Shown piece after piece: positions 47,742 to 60,375 of a DNA stretch of 64,000 nucleotides. The translations under genes and the position numbers were made by a program. How positions within the stretch are numbered: position 1 is the stretch's first letter; each line of letters starts with the position of its first letter. The notes below the pieces were generated by a model, which made no database searches, was not told where the DNA came from, and saw nothing but the letters and a program-made list of their open reading frames with translations. Source of the stretch: Blumeriella jaapii. Its lineage: Eukaryota; Ascomycota; Leotiomycetes; Helotiales; Drepanopezizaceae. The DNA lies in the NCBI GenBank assembly GCA_009599575.1, contig VWND01000010.1:392501-456500 (forward strand), in the 5' to 3' direction.

Positions 47742-49813
47742 CTGGCTGTGGGAAAGAGCAGGGGGGTGGGGGCTGATTCGTTAGCGAGCCTTGGCTTGGA
47801 GACTGAAGTGGGACCAACGTGTGGTTTCCAGGCGTGAGGGAAGGAGGGAGAAGATGCGTTTGGATGGGCGGATTGTATAGTATAGCATGTTTTCTCGTGG
47901 TACCTACCTACCTTATGGGCATTGCACGGCGTTGCGGGCTGGGCTGGGCTGGGCTAGCTGGACCGAGCAGCTAGCTCCCCTGGTTATTGGTTTCCTCTTA
48001 CTCTCTGTGAGCATCGACTGCACGACGGGATCTTGGTCAGATATAGGGTTGGCGTCGCGGGGGCCATTTTTGGAGGGCATTGTACTGCACTGTAATACCT
48101 ACTGTCCTATCTACGCTTCTCGACTGCAGATGAACTCCAGTCCAACCAAGCCAAGCCAAGCCTCAGGACAGCGGTTTGTGAGCCAAGAGTACTTGTAACA
48201 TAGTCGAGCTTACTTACCTCTGTTTCTGGCCAATGCCATAGAAGAAAGCATTGGATTGTTCCGAAGCCATGAAGAAATTCGGTATTGTCTGTTGGAACCC
48301 AATTTCTATTATCCCCGTCTTTCGCTCGCGTTCGATCGATGCATTCCATCAGCTTTGAGATCTTCAGGAACTCAACCGACAAGGTTCACTCGCCCTTCCT
48401 AAGCTCGGAAGAGCCATCCGAAAGGGGTAAAAGACGTGTTAAACATAGTAATGCTTGTACACCAAGTTCGTAACTCAGGATCTCTCTATTTCCTCAGCAA
48501 GAGTTTATTTGTTAAGCGATGTCTTGGCTGACGTGCTCGAAAATGCTCGAGAGTGCGGAGACTCCCTCCCTTCGTCAACTCTGTTCTATTTATTCCCCTA
48601 CGCTCTCTTCTTATCTGGGTCTCTTGTGCTCGGATTGGCCTTCTTCAGACAAGTAGTCCTTTTGATCGTCGACACGGGTTTCAAAGTTGTGGAAGCCCTG
48701 GTGAGAGAACCGGTCCTAGTGTCGAGAACGAGAGAAAATAAACGAGAGAAAAGAAAAAGCTGACGGAATTTCCTCAATTTCCCAAGATCTAGGGGTCGAT
48801 GCGTATGTTCGTGAGCGCGGATTCTCGTTAACTAAAATAAAAAAGTACTTGGATTAACCTAGGACTGGGAATCGGGGCGTATTTATTGCAATATGGTGGT
48901 TACGGTAGCTACGTACAGACATACTATATGTACTACTACATTGACGCCACGGCGCTAGTCCACCATTCTGTACCACAGTACAGTAACTCTCTGCCACAAT
49001 ATCGTACAGATAAGATCGAAACACATTTGATTCTATTATTTCCAGTCCGATAAGCACGTCACCTTCCACACATGGGATGTACCTTCCTCAATTTACCGGC
49101 GCTCGTGTTCATGGGGACGGCTTGCTCTACGTAACCAAAATAGCCTTCTGCAGAATCTCGATTGCCGGCTGATGAGAGCAACAGGTCAGATTTAAATACT
49201 TTCTCGATCAGATCCCATATTTTAATTTGTTCATCTGCATTCCACCGGGATTTTTCAACGGTTAGATTGGGAGAAAGGATCGGGAGGTGGGGGTAAACCC
49301 GCACCATCCTAGTTCGAACATTGCTCCCAGAAACAGAAGCGAATGTAAACGTAATAACATGAATACAAGAGACGGTCTGGTCCGTATGTTACTTTTTCAA
49401 AAGCCTGGTTTCTATACTTTAGTACCAACAAGTCGGTAACTCTGCTTGACTTTTCAACTTTATGTACTCCAGAGGTGACTGCCTGTTTGCAGCTTTAGAC
49501 TTACGGTACTGGCCGCACAGTACGAGGAATCGATCCCTCGCCTTAAAACTTCAATCACACATTAGAGACACACCAGAATACGAGTGGCCTTCATTTTTAT
49601 AGACGAACGACCTGCCTTTCTTAGCAGATCCAGGCAATGTATTGTTGATAGCCAAGGAAGCTTATTTCACGACACAGACAGTTCACATGTATCCCCCACT
49701 CCAGAATACGGCGTTCCTCGTGGCTATATGAGAGGTGACGATGCTCTGCCATGTGAACTTTGGCAGCTCTTCCAGAAAGACATTCGTTTCCATTTCTTTT
49801 GACGCTCTTAGTC
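47742..49813. other. Intergenic spacer
   Basis: No confident gene. A GGGCT tandem (GCTGGGCTGGGCTGGGCT) lies at about 47938-47956, GTACAGTAAC near 48978, and weak open frames at 48455-48763 (+, hydrophobic) and 49059-49307 (-) are listed under rejected items. Confidence 0.55.
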
Positions 49814-51510
49814 ATGAGGTCCTCGCTCTCCGCCCTCGTTCTCTCAAGTGCTGGTCTACATGTCGCAGCAAAAAATCCTGTATCCTATCGTTACCTTCCC
49901 ATCACGCTTGAATATGGCGCCAATTCGAAGGTGACTGCCAATCTGACCTTCGGCGACTCTGCGAGGGCCCAGCCTGTCAAGGTTGTCATGGATTCTGCGA
50001 GTAACGGTTCCTGGGTATGCTGCTTCTCTCATTCATTCATTCTCTCTGCCTCTCAGGGACCCGCTGACGAGTGATGTAGATCTGGGGACCAGGGGCCAAG
50101 CTCTATTGGGGCTCCCTTGACCCCGTCGTCGAAGGACCCTGTCATGAGACTGTACCAACCTTTTACAACCCGGCTCTCTCAACCACTTCCGCTGTCACCA
50201 GCCACACATCGACTTTCGCCTACGCCGACAGATCACTGATCGTTACGGGCAGGCAATTGGTCCATGACTTTATCACCGTCCCAGGGAGCACAAAAGTCAT
50301 CGACACGCAGTAGGTGGCCTGAGCTAGACGCATACCTTGTGTCACGAATGCATGATGAGTCGTCTGCTTCCGTGACCATGGTCGAATCTCAAAACGCGCC
50401 GTTGCTGACTTTCTGCTCTCTTAGATTCGCGGTCCAGACGTATGGACGTCTGAGAATAGCTGACAGTATGTTCAACTCTGCCCTATCACGAGACCCGATA
50501 TCAAAAGCTCCCCCCGCCTCATGGATCTATCTGTGATACGCTCATCTACTAACCGACCAAAAAGACGGCACATGTAACCCCATCTCTTATGACAAGGGTA
50601 TCATCGTCTCGCTCCGTAAGCCCCTTCCTCCCGTCCTGCCGGGATGTTCTAACGGCCAACAGTTTCAAGGACAAAGCGGCAGGAACTAACCTCCGCCGGA
50701 TTCTCTACGAGTCCGGACAAATTTCCGCCCAGCACATGTTCATGTGGTTCGACAAGAGCGCTGGCATTTCCGATGACATCTCTGGCGGCATCATTTTCGG
50801 TGCTGTGGATATGACGAAGTTCAGTGGGGACATGATTGAACTCGAAAACGTCGCCACCGAATCGCAGGTTGGCGTCCGCCTCCACAAGCCACTGTGTACG
50901 TATATCAAGCCCGTCCATCCGTCCAAGCCATTTCTCTGACGAAGGGCTTCCAGTCATCATCCAAGACGAGACATTAAACCCAGACCTAAACTCGACCTGC
51001 CTCCTCGATACGAGCGCCCCGGCCGATACCCTGCCCTTCGTCCGCGGGGGCAAGGTGGCGGCAGAGTTCCTGGCCGGCTCGGGCGGGAAGCTCGTCGACC
51101 ACAACGGCGTCATCGCCTTCCAAGGCTCCTGTGAGGAAATCCCCGCCGATTTCAGCATCACCTACTCCTGGGCGGGCCTCGACCCCTGGGAATGGGTCGA
51201 AGTCCACGTCCCGGTGCGGAACTACGCCCGAGGCCTTACGGATCCGCACAACGCGCGCGTCTGCCTGCTCAACTTGAAGTTTGGACCGTGTGTCATGGGC
51301 GCGCCGTTCCACAGCGCGGCTGCGATCTTGATGGACGACGAGTCGGGTAGGTTCGGGCTGGCGCAGGGGGGTGTAACGGAGAAAGGGAGCAACCTCGACA
51401 AGGGAATTTTGGTTACGATGCGCTATGAAAGCAATGTCGATCCCGATTCCGACCACGATTCCGACAACGATTCTTACGACGACGAGCTAAAATTCCATGA
51501 CGTTTTTTAG
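49814..51510 (+). pseudogene. Secreted aspartic-protease-like protein with altered active site and a phase break
   Basis: Exons 49814-50014, 50080-50309, 50425-50465, about 50565-50617, 50663-50895, 50954-51510. A signal peptide (MRSSLSALVLSSAGLHVAA) precedes a pepsin-like (A1) fold. The first catalytic motif reads VVMDSASNGSWIWGPG, where active enzymes have DTG; the second reads CLLDTSAPADTLP, so neither DTG is intact. Other family marks include YDKGIIVSL, MFMWFDKSAGISDDISGGII and FGAVDMTKFSG. The fourth and fifth exons do not join in frame: the GTAAGC donor after CTCC leaves one base, but the exon after AACAG needs two. A one-base deletion or a non-canonical splice is required. The C-terminus ends in an Asp/Ser run (DPDSDHDSDNDS). 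Probably catalytically inactive and possibly a pseudogene. Confidence 0.68.
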
Positions 51511-52875
51511 GCTGTGGAGCGGCCAGCGAAACGGAGCAACCTCAAACCTCGGGTGGGGGGTTTCATGACGTGCCGCGCGGGGAAGTGTTTGTCTACTTTT
51601 TGTACTATATAAGAAAAGAGCTTTAGAAAACGTTTCTTGGGAAAGATGCAAGCTCAGTCAACGTTCTGCTATGTGAGCTTTTCCTTGACCACGCTTACTC
51701 CCTTTTCGCCTGTGCCTGTGTTTCCATTTACGTTCGTATCAACTTCCTTGTTTTCATTTCGGATTTTCTCTACATTAAATAGTAGACTGCACGTGTTTGT
51801 GCTTTTTGAGGGGTGAGGAGGTGGAGGCTATGCTTCAGCAAGAAGCGTGAACGGGGTAGGTAGGTCTGTCTCGTGGAGGACGCTGCTCAGCGGCTTTCAT
51901 GTAGCTTGTCGCTTTCGCCGTTTTGGCCGCTTTGCTCTCTAGCTTGGCCAAGATGGGGTTTCCTGCGGCGCTCGAGTCTTACTGTACGGCACAGCACACA
52001 CAGTAGACCGTTCCATTTTTACAGCTCAGTGGTCTTGCATTTGGCGGAACCTTGAGATATTGCTAGGCGGAACAGGAGGAAAGCATGTTCATCCCAACAC
52101 ACGATCCGCTTGCTCGTTCTCAGCGGAAAAGGATGTTCGTCCTGCCTGGATCTGAGAGAACCATCGCGGCTTTTGGTCGCACAAGCCAGGTGCGAGACGG
52201 CGGAGGGTTGGTACCTGCTCTCTATCCTTGCTTGTAATATCGCGGTCTGAGATGGATTTCCGGCCAGGCCGAAACTCAACGTGACTCTTGAGATATGGAG
52301 GACAGGCGAAGCTGCGGGGAGTTTGCAGAACGAAACATTGTGATGTTTTTGGAGATGATTGCCTCGCTGTCCTGTCAGACCTTCTCTGGAGTCTGGCTTC
52401 TTAGGCAATTCTTTTTCCAGTCCTGAATTGGAACAGTCTCTAGACATGGTAGGTTTGCAGACATGGTCGCTGCGATGCGAACCATTTGCACGCCCTGGAC
52501 CCACGAGTTGATCTTTTACCACTTGACTTGTTCGGACGTCGGTCACACACTCTTCATGCAGATCCGAACATTGCTCAGGCAATAGCCCACAGAGATACCT
52601 GTACTTGATTGAAGTGAGGTGGTTCGGTGGACTGTACTCGAGCTGGATTGTTTACTGAGGTGTGGCTGCAGTAGGGGGTGGCTGGTGAGGTTAAGCGATG
52701 CCAAGCTTTTGGACAACGACGACAGGCGGTTGGAGCTTGGGTCCAAGATCAGCAAATTCCAACATGATATCTGACTCTCTATGAACCCACGACTCTCCTC
52801 CTCTGCCATCGAGCATCAAATCCTGGGGACCACTGGCTAAACAACACAGCAAGCGGGAAGAAAAGGCTACGCACC
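51511..52875. other. Intergenic spacer
   Basis: No gene supported. A 187-residue minus-strand frame at 52019-52582 has no domain, no signal and no coherent composition, and is not called. Confidence 0.55.
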
Positions 52876-54879
52876 ATGGCGTTGCAGGACAAAGCTGCGG
52901 TGTTGAGCTCTACAGCTCTACGCATCGCTGCATATGTCTTCCTCCGGTGGATTCCAGGTCATGTACGAATCCTCTCCTGACCTCACTATCCTGTATTCTC
53001 TATCTTACACCAGCCTGACAAGCCTGTAGCACGCCCCTCCCGTGATATACACGACTTTTGCTCTTTACGTGCCGTCCTTCATCTCCAGCTTCTTGACCCA
53101 GCCAAAGTATGATGTACTGAAGGATGATGTGGATATCACAATCACAGAGACCGAGATAGATGAGCAACCACCTGTCCTGGCGTCGTCTGCTGCGCACTCT
53201 CGGAATCTGCCGACTCGAGACAAGCCAACGGAGGTCGAGGAGGAAATCGAAATCGAAGAAACGGTTGTGCTTGAACGCAAACACTCGAAGCCATGGCGGA
53301 CACTCTTGACTGGTCTCCCTGACCCCGCCTCTACACTGCTTTCGCTGGCTACGCTGGCAATCAATGTTGCTTTGGTCTTAGCTACAACGGACTTGCTATA
53401 CCGAGCCAAAGTCTTCCACCCGGAAGATGACTTGTCTTTTGCTAGGATGGGATATGTCTCACCTGTTGAGGCAAATCTGTTGATCAGAGAGCCGAAACAG
53501 TCTGAACTGCCTATCTTCGTCTCGTATAGGCTTGCGGATCAGCCAGCAGCACTTGAGGATGTTGCGTGGCAACATGCGGGTACGGTTACTTTCTTGGGAA
53601 ACGACACCGACTACACTGTGGCTGTTTCGTTTCCGATCCCGAGTGGTCCAGCGCGGACCTATCAATGGACCACGTCAAACAACCACACTGGATTCTTCAC
53701 TGTCCCTCCTAGTGCCGGGCAGGTCTCTAAGCATGGTGACTTTACATTCGTGACTTCCAGCTGTATCAAACCCCGTTTCCCATATAATCCCACGCACCAT
53801 GCGCTAGCGATTCCAGGCTTCAAGCACATGGCAAATGCGATCAAGTCCATCCCTGGAGGGGCTCAGTTCATGTTGTTCCTGGGTGACTTCATCTACATTG
53901 ATGTCCCCAAGCGCTTCGGGACTTCGGTCGAGGACTACAGACGCGAGTATCGCCAAGTATATGGATCTCCGGACTGGCCAAGCGTCGGTCAGAATCTCAG
54001 CTGGATTCACGTACTCGACGACCATGAGATCGCAAACGATTGGGATGGAAACACCACCGGCGTCTACCAAGCCGCTGCTGACCCATGGCACCACTACCAG
54101 ACAGCCGTCAACCCACCACGAGCGCGCCAAGCAGGTGGCTACGGATTGCCAAGACGAGGTGCGACATACTTCGAGTTCACCCAAGGCCCGGCATCCTTCT
54201 TCATGATGGATACCCGCACGTATCGCGACTCTTCCAGCGAGCTACCAGTCAACAGCACCGAGAAATCGATGCTCGGCCCAGAACAACTCTCTGACCTCTT
54301 AGCTTTCCTCCAAAAGCCTGAACCAAAGGGTGTCAAGTGGAAGATCATCGCATCCAGCATCCCGTTCACTAAGAATTGGCAAGTCAATGCTCTCGATACC
54401 TGGGCTGGCTATCTCCATGAGCGACAGAAGATCTTGGAGGCCATGTGGGATGTTGGTCTTCGTGGTGGTGTGGGAGTCGTGGTGCTGTCTGGGGATAGAC
54501 ATGAGTTTGCTGCTACCGCATTTCCCCCGCCCAAAGATGGGAAGTGGCCTGTCAGTGCTACCGTCAACGAGTTCTCGACGAGCCCGCTGAGCCAGTTCTA
54601 TCTGCCGGTACGGACGTACAAGCAGACAGATGAGCAGGATGTTGTGGTCAAGTAGGTGCTCCTCGTCTTGCTATTAAGCGCGGCAATCTAACATCTTCTA
54701 GGTATATTCCAGACGGCAACTCAAAGCTCGGAGCAGTCACTATCGAAAACACGAGCAGCGATCAGAGCATTCTCAAGTTCAGATTGTACGTCGACGGTGT
54801 TGAGGCTTGGTCCTCAGTCCTGCTGTCACCTCCATCTATTGCAGGCAACTGGTGGAGCAAGGATGCGGTTTGGGGCTAG
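52876..54879 (+). CDS. PhoD-type metallophosphatase, membrane-anchored
   Basis: Exons 52876-52962, 53030-54651, 54702-54879 encode 628 residues (introns 67 and 50 bp). The N-terminal 160 residues hold hydrophobic segments (YTTFALYVPSFISSFL and STLLSLATLAINVALVLATT) separated by an acidic linker. The PhoD domain then shows metal-binding motifs in order: FVTSSCIKPRFPY, FLGDFIYIDVP near residue 313, VLDDHEIANDWDGN near 359 and LSGDRHEFAAT near 516. PhoD enzymes cleave phosphomonoesters or diesters with Fe/Ca; fungal relatives of this layout are membrane-bound. The 3' exon is read through to a TAG because DGVEAWSSVLLSPP matches the family's C-terminus; an alternative intron there (GTACGT) is possible but less likely. 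Substrate unknown. Confidence 0.9.
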
Positions 54880-56471
54880 GTAACTGGCCTCGCGGGAACA
54901 TAACATTTAAAGTAGGAAGGGGCGTTGGGGATTGTACTCGAGATACCAACGGGAGAAGGTTACCAGGACCTTGGGCACACATTTGGCGTCGATCTGCTTG
55001 CACGTAACGTGAAACTTGGTTGTTTCTTTGTTTTGATGTTCCATTCTTGCTTTGTACTTCTTTTTCAATAATGCTATTTCTATTTGCTGCTTTCGCTGTT
55101 GGCTTGCTTGATTGTCAGCTTTGTGACTCTATAGCATTTGTTCTTTACTGACTCCTCCTGCGCCATCATCCTGCGTTGTGATTTTCATATAAATACAGCA
55201 TGTGTATTCGCCTTTTCTTCTCTGCCCTGCTTCACACAGTAGCCAGCCGGCAATCAAGCCTTCGAGATCTAGGGATAGCTGTACATGGGCAAGCCTTCCT
55301 CAACCCAGCATTCGATGCCTTTGTCCTGATATTCTCATTCAGTACCTGAACATCTAGAAATGCGTGTTGTGTTTTCCTAAGAACTCATACTCCTTACTCC
55401 CGTAGAAAGTCTATGGTACGCTGGTTCTGGCTTTTCTGCTTCAGCAACTACGTCCTTGGACCTAAGACAGTCTTGGTATCAAAGCTTCACGAAATAACCA
55501 TGAATATAGAATTGGCGGTTTATTGCAAAGCTGCGCAATCTTGTAGATAATTAAATTGGGTAATGCTCTTGTTGAATTGAAACGCGGGTTTGGCAACTGA
55601 AGTATCCTTGGTCTTTGCCTTCTCCCAACTTAGCATTATTTGCAATTGTGTAAGCCTTTCCATACCAAACGCTTTCCTCTCCCTTTCCTTTGTAGTCGGC
55701 TGCCGGAGTCGATTCTGATTGGTTACGTATTATCACGCTAGCTTAGCTCGGCTGTCCGCACGGAGACAAGCAAGCCTCACGTCTAAAAAATTCCTGACTT
55801 CCTCCCCATCCCAATTCACTTCTCTTTGAACCTGTCGACGAGAACCTTGCATCTGTACCTGTTAATACTATCGCAAGAGCGGTACTTGCTAGATCGTTAA
55901 CAGGGCAGTCATTATACGGAGACAGAAAGAACAACATCCCTTCCAAGCCCTCCGGTTACTCTGGGCTTCAAGGCGATTTAGTTTTCCACAACAACGGGAC
56001 GATAGTACACGTGCGCATGACAAGATCGACCTACTTCCATCTTGTGGATACAATCGCTGCACAAGTGCTTGTAACGGCCTTTGATCCTTTAACTGTAAGT
56101 CACTAATTCTTTCTCGGGACCACAACTTTGATCTGATGGAATCTGTTTCTGAACTCTTGAAATCCCCAGGGGCTTTTTTCTTTGCGACTTGCCTGTTGGG
56201 ATTGCCTTTGCACTTGCTCGCATTTACACTTGCTCATCTTTGGAGCCCTGATTCCAACCTCCCGTCCATCTCGAATTCTCCAAACTATACCATCGGAACT
56301 TTTCATTTACAATTGGCTCAAGGGATAATCTGCGATCATCATGAGACGTATGAGAGCATACAGTAAAGGGGAAGGGAAGGGTGCTGTCAAGGAATTGAGC
56401 AAGGGTTCCCAAAGTCAGTCTTTTGGTAGTCTAGCTCCTCCAACAACAACATATGGCAAAGGAACTGATCT
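54880..56471. other. Intergenic spacer
   Basis: Nothing recognisable on either strand apart from the 3' flank of the PhoD gene (T-rich from about 55020) and an AT-rich stretch at 55480-55560. Confidence 0.6.
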
Positions 56472-57956
56472 ATGTCAGCTGGTCCAGTATCCAATATGTC
56501 GACGGCAAGCCTAGTATTCGTTCCTCACTCGGCCGTCTCGGTCGCGACTGGTCCAACCTCGAGGTACAGCGGCTTTCTTACGCCATACTATGCTGGTCCT
56601 AGTGAGGGCCGTTACGACTCATCTGGTTCTGGGCGAGGTTCTTACAGCCAAGAGAGCGATAGTGACTCTACGCGCGCAACATCATATTCGGTTCCAGGAT
56701 ACCTGACTCCCATCTCCAACAACAAACCTTTTCTGTACCCACCACCAACGGAGCCCCAAGCTATGCACGATGGCATGCCGGATCGCCATGTCGTTGGACC
56801 TGTAAGTTTCTACCACTCTTCATCATCAATCATCCTCGTCTAAGTACTTCGGAGATGCTTCAAAGCATACTCGATCTGGCAAAATTGCTAACTATGCCAT
56901 CATCCAGGAGGCCTGGGGCATTGGCGCCTTTTCGCTTCAACTTCCTCGCTTTGTTAGCCCGCACGGCCTGAGAGTCTTCAGCGATCGCTTTACTCAAAAA
57001 GAAAGAACCAGACAGAGTCTTATCGTGAAGTCTGCCGGTGTCATTTTCAATGCTGTTCGCATCTTCAAGATTGCTCATTTCCAGCGCCCCATTCAAAAGG
57101 TTGTCTGTGATGACTTTAGCTTGATCAATCAATTTCAAAAGTTCCAGAAGATGGGCTTGGGAGAACTCAAGTGTATTCTGAACAAATATTGCGTTGAGAT
57201 TGTGGTAGGTACAATTGTTTACGACCTTTCTTCCGGATCGTGAAATTTTCCAAGGCTGTATGTAATCATGCTAATTTGCTGTCTAGGTCAGACTGGAAAA
57301 TCCAGAGAAGAAAGTGACAGCAGACGAGGCGTCGAGTAGTGTTACCAGCCGGCAAGGTAAGTCATTGGATCAAAGATTATTATGAAGGACCTGAGGGAAA
57401 TTGACGTTGATGCCTCTCAGATTCCGTTCTTGATACGTTGGTCGCGCTCGGCGAAGGATTTCAGAAGAGCATCAAAAGCGTGACTGTCACCCTGGCTTTT
57501 CCACAAAGAAGCACGGCCAAGGCTGTCGACCCTGACCTCGTCTCGGGCCCTTTTGAAAGAACCACCGACCATCCCCGCGTCGATCAAGATACACCTAACT
57601 TCCGCTACCTCTCCAAGATTGTCGATTATCTGAATGGCACGACGAGCATCACACAGCTCACCGTCAACATCCTAACGACCTCCACGGCGGGCAGGCCTTT
57701 CACCATGCTCGAGCTGTTTCACATCCTGCCCTTCTACGAGCTTGAATTCTTGGACTGGGATGTGCGCTACCAACCGGTAGGCCTACGTGCTCCTCTTGAG
57801 GTCCACGGGTGGTGCATGGAAAGAGTCGATGCAGAGCGTGATAGATTTGTTCTCCAACGTGCTCGCTTGCGCGATGCCACAGCTATTGCCATGTATCGTG
57901 GCAGTAACAGCTCTGGTCAGCATACACTCCAACAGCACTCAAATGTGATGTACTGA
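56472..57956 (+). CDS. Fungal protein of unknown function
   Basis: Exons 56472-56801, 56845-57204, 57287-57356, 57421-57956 give 431 residues with all phases matching (introns 43, 82, 64 bp). I do not recognise the family. The N-terminal 110 residues are Ser/Tyr/Pro-rich and probably disordered (ending MPDRHVVGP). The middle is a folded basic domain (GKIANYAIIQEAWGIGAFSL, VFSDRFTQKERTRQSLIVKS), and the C-terminal part is mixed alpha/beta (LSKIVDYLNGTTSITQLTVN, FHILPFYELEFLDWDVRYQP). There is no signal peptide or membrane helix. Continuous splicing and conserved-looking hydrophobic patterning support a real gene. The final dozen residues may be replaced by another exon, since GTCAGC follows AGCTCTG near 57910. 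Confidence 0.7.
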
Positions 57957-58551
57957 TCCAAGTACAGGATATAACTCTAAGAAGGCATGCGATCAGTCCC
58001 ACCGCGCGCACGACAGAAACGCCAACGATTGTCGGTACATGCCCGAGAACGTTGGTGCTGCTCGAGGTGGTTACTTTGGCACTCGTGGCAGTCACTTCTA
58101 AGCCAAAGCGACAAGTACATGCGGAGGCTTGGTTGATGGATGGGACTCTGGGGTAGATAGGCTTGACGAGATCCGTCTGTCCTGCAGGATAGGTATAGCA
58201 ACCCTTTCCAGATGATTTGGCGCGTTGCGATGCTTGTGATTGTGATGCTTGACAAAAAATAAGTCCTCAAGCTCGAAATTTCCTTGGACCTGATTGTCGT
58301 CTGTTGGATTCGAGAGCAAAACGAGAACGAGAATTTCTCGCTAATTCACGTGACATGAACTTCTTTTCAACAACACCCCCTCGCAATCGCTAAAACACGT
58401 CGTGGGGCTTTTTCACTGGACAACTCTTGCGACAACGTTCAAGACTTCTCGATACCCAATCTCCTTACGGCTCATACGGCTCGAGATCGGACGCCCGTCG
58501 AGTACTCAAACTTAACCGACTGAGAGATCACTCGCGCATCGAGTGCCCAGC
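57957..58551. other. Spacer before the methyltransferase-like gene
   Basis: No gene supported. Short overlapping minus-strand frames at 57977-58319 have no domain. Confidence 0.5.
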
Positions 58552-60375
58552 ATGGCACCCGCGACGCCTCTCCCGTTCTCCGCCGACTTCCAATCCGCGG
58601 CAGAATACGTGGATTCACTCCTCCAGTTCTCCGCTGCCTCAACAATATTGCAGACTCTCTGTGGAGGCGTGCACATCCTCGATTTCTTCACGCGAGAACC
58701 AAGCCTCTACCACACCGTTATCCCCGCGGACTGGAGGGAATGGCTGCTGGCACGTGACCCGATGAACCTCCTCGATTTTCTCTTGCGGGATGACCTGGAT
58801 GACGCTAGAGAAGACGGACCACCTGAGAGCCTGGTCAGGTATATCAGGGAGATCCGGAAACACTCATTGAACAGAAGTGTTTCCGAAGGCCAGGCCAAAG
58901 GGACCAAGCTTCCAAGACACGTTGCGGTGGGCATGATCCCCAAAAAGATACACGAGGTTGGCAATTTTGCGGACTATGTCGTCAAGGTTGCGGACTCGGT
59001 AGGCGAGAAGACGGGGAATGGCATCACGCACTATGTGGATTTTGGAAGCGGGCAGAATTATCTGGGGCGAACTCTCGCCAGCCCGCCGTACAACAAGCAT
59101 ATTGTGGCCGTGGAGTCCAAGGAGCTGAACATCAACGGGGCAAAGAACATGGACGTCCTGGCAGGCGTTGCTGAAAGGGAAGTGGTCATGCGAAACAAGA
59201 AAGTCTACCGCATGGTGCAGGACAGCATGACGCCCCCTGGCAAGATGAATAACAAGGCCTTGAGGAGAGTTGCAAAACCACAACAGGCACCACCTACGAA
59301 CCTAGTGGATCTGAGGCCCAGTAAAGACTTGGCTACGATCTACACGCCTGCTGATGGTAAGGGGTTTATTCAGTATGTGGAGCATGTCGTCAAAGACGGA
59401 GATCTATCCGAAGTCGTGGAGCAGATTGAGAAAATGAAGACAGCTGCACCGACCGGGCAGCTTCAAGTCGTCAATGCAGATGCCGAAAAGCGACAGCTGC
59501 CCGAGGTCCTCGAGGACATCGCGAAGTCGAAAGATGCAAAGACTCGTCTGATGGCAGTATCGATCCACTCTTGCGGCAATCTCTCTCACCACGGCATCCG
59601 TTCGCTTCTGCTCAACCCGTCCGTCCACGCTATCGCTATTGTTGGCTGCTGCTACAATCTGTTGACGGAACGCCTTGGCCCGCCTACGTACAAGCTTCCT
59701 TTGCTGCGCCCAAACCTGCGCGCTATCAACGGAACCGGCCCATTCCTCAAAGCTAAGACATGCGATCCTCACGGCTTTCCCATGAGCGAGAGGGTGGCGA
59801 ATTACAACGGCGATGGTCTGCGGCTCAACATAACTGCGCGTATGATGGCCGTACAAGCGCCCATGAACTGGACGGCGAAGGAGAGCGATTCCTTCTTTAC
59901 CCGGCATTTCTACCGTGCCCTGCTGCAGAAAGTCTTCCTCGACTTTGGCGTGGTGAAGAAGCTGCGGGCGAGCCAGGACCACGGCGAGCCATCTCACATT
60001 CTCGAGAGCACGGAGCCGGTGATCGTCGGGTCGCTGCGGAAGAGCTGCTACGCCTCCTTCAAAACCTACCTGCGAGGGGCGTTGGAGAAACTGGCTAACG
60101 ATCCTGTGCGAGGCGTCATGATCAGCGAGCCGCTGAGAGGGATCACAGATGAGCAGATTGATCAGTACCTCGAGAGGTATGGGGAACTGAAGAAGGAGCT
60201 GAGTGTTAGTTGGAGCTTGATGGCTTTCAGTGCAGGCGTGGTCGAAAGCTTGATTGTGACGGACCGGTGGCTATGGTTGCAGGAGCAGGATGCCGTCAGT
60301 GACGCGTGGGTCGAGGCAGTCTTTGATTACGGGTTGAGTCCGAGGAATCTGGTCGTTGTCGGCATCAAAGCCTAG
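58552..60375 (+). CDS. METTL25/RRNAD1-type methyltransferase-like protein
   Basis: Single exon, 607 residues, ATG at 58552 (CAGCATGGCACC); the frame is open slightly upstream without ATG. The region around residue 165 has a Rossmann methyltransferase entry (HYVDFGSGQNYLGRTLASPP, then HIVAVESKELN). Farther on is the family signature SIHSCGNLSHHGIRSLL followed by AIAIVGCCYNLLTERLG and, later, GFPMSERV. This combination marks the METTL25/Rrnad1 group of SAM-dependent methyltransferase-like proteins. C-terminal WSLMAFSAGVVESLIVTDRW and SPRNLVVVGIK also fit the group. Substrate is not established. No signal peptide; likely nuclear or cytosolic. Confidence 0.88.
   Translation: MAPATPLPFSADFQSAAEYVDSLLQFSAASTILQTLCGGVHILDFFTREPSLYHTVIPADWREWLLARDPMNLLDFLLRDDLDDAREDGPPESLVRYIREIRKHSLNRSVSEGQAKGTKLPRHVAVGMIPKKIHEVGNFADYVVKVADSVGEKTGNGITHYVDFGSGQNYLGRTLASPPYNKHIVAVESKELNINGAKNMDVLAGVAEREVVMRNKKVYRMVQDSMTPPGKMNNKALRRVAKPQQAPPTNLVDLRPSKDLATIYTPADGKGFIQYVEHVVKDGDLSEVVEQIEKMKTAAPTGQLQVVNADAEKRQLPEVLEDIAKSKDAKTRLMAVSIHSCGNLSHHGIRSLLLNPSVHAIAIVGCCYNLLTERLGPPTYKLPLLRPNLRAINGTGPFLKAKTCDPHGFPMSERVANYNGDGLRLNITARMMAVQAPMNWTAKESDSFFTRHFYRALLQKVFLDFGVVKKLRASQDHGEPSHILESTEPVIVGSLRKSCYASFKTYLRGALEKLANDPVRGVMISEPLRGITDEQIDQYLERYGELKKELSVSWSLMAFSAGVVESLIVTDRWLWLQEQDAVSDAWVEAVFDYGLSPRNLVVVGIKA

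Noticed and set aside
48455..48763. Hydrophobic 102-residue plus-strand frame
   Set aside because: Contains a membrane-like segment (FYLFPYALFLSGSLVLGLAF) but lacks an ATG at its start and has no upstream exon that fits.
49059..49307. 82-residue minus-strand frame with protein-like composition
   Set aside because: Segment DEQIKIWDLIEKVFKSDLLL looks natural, but no start context, partner exon or family is recognised; could be a gene scrap.
52019..52582. 187-residue minus-strand frame
   Set aside because: No domain, signal peptide or splice context; composition typical of chance frames.
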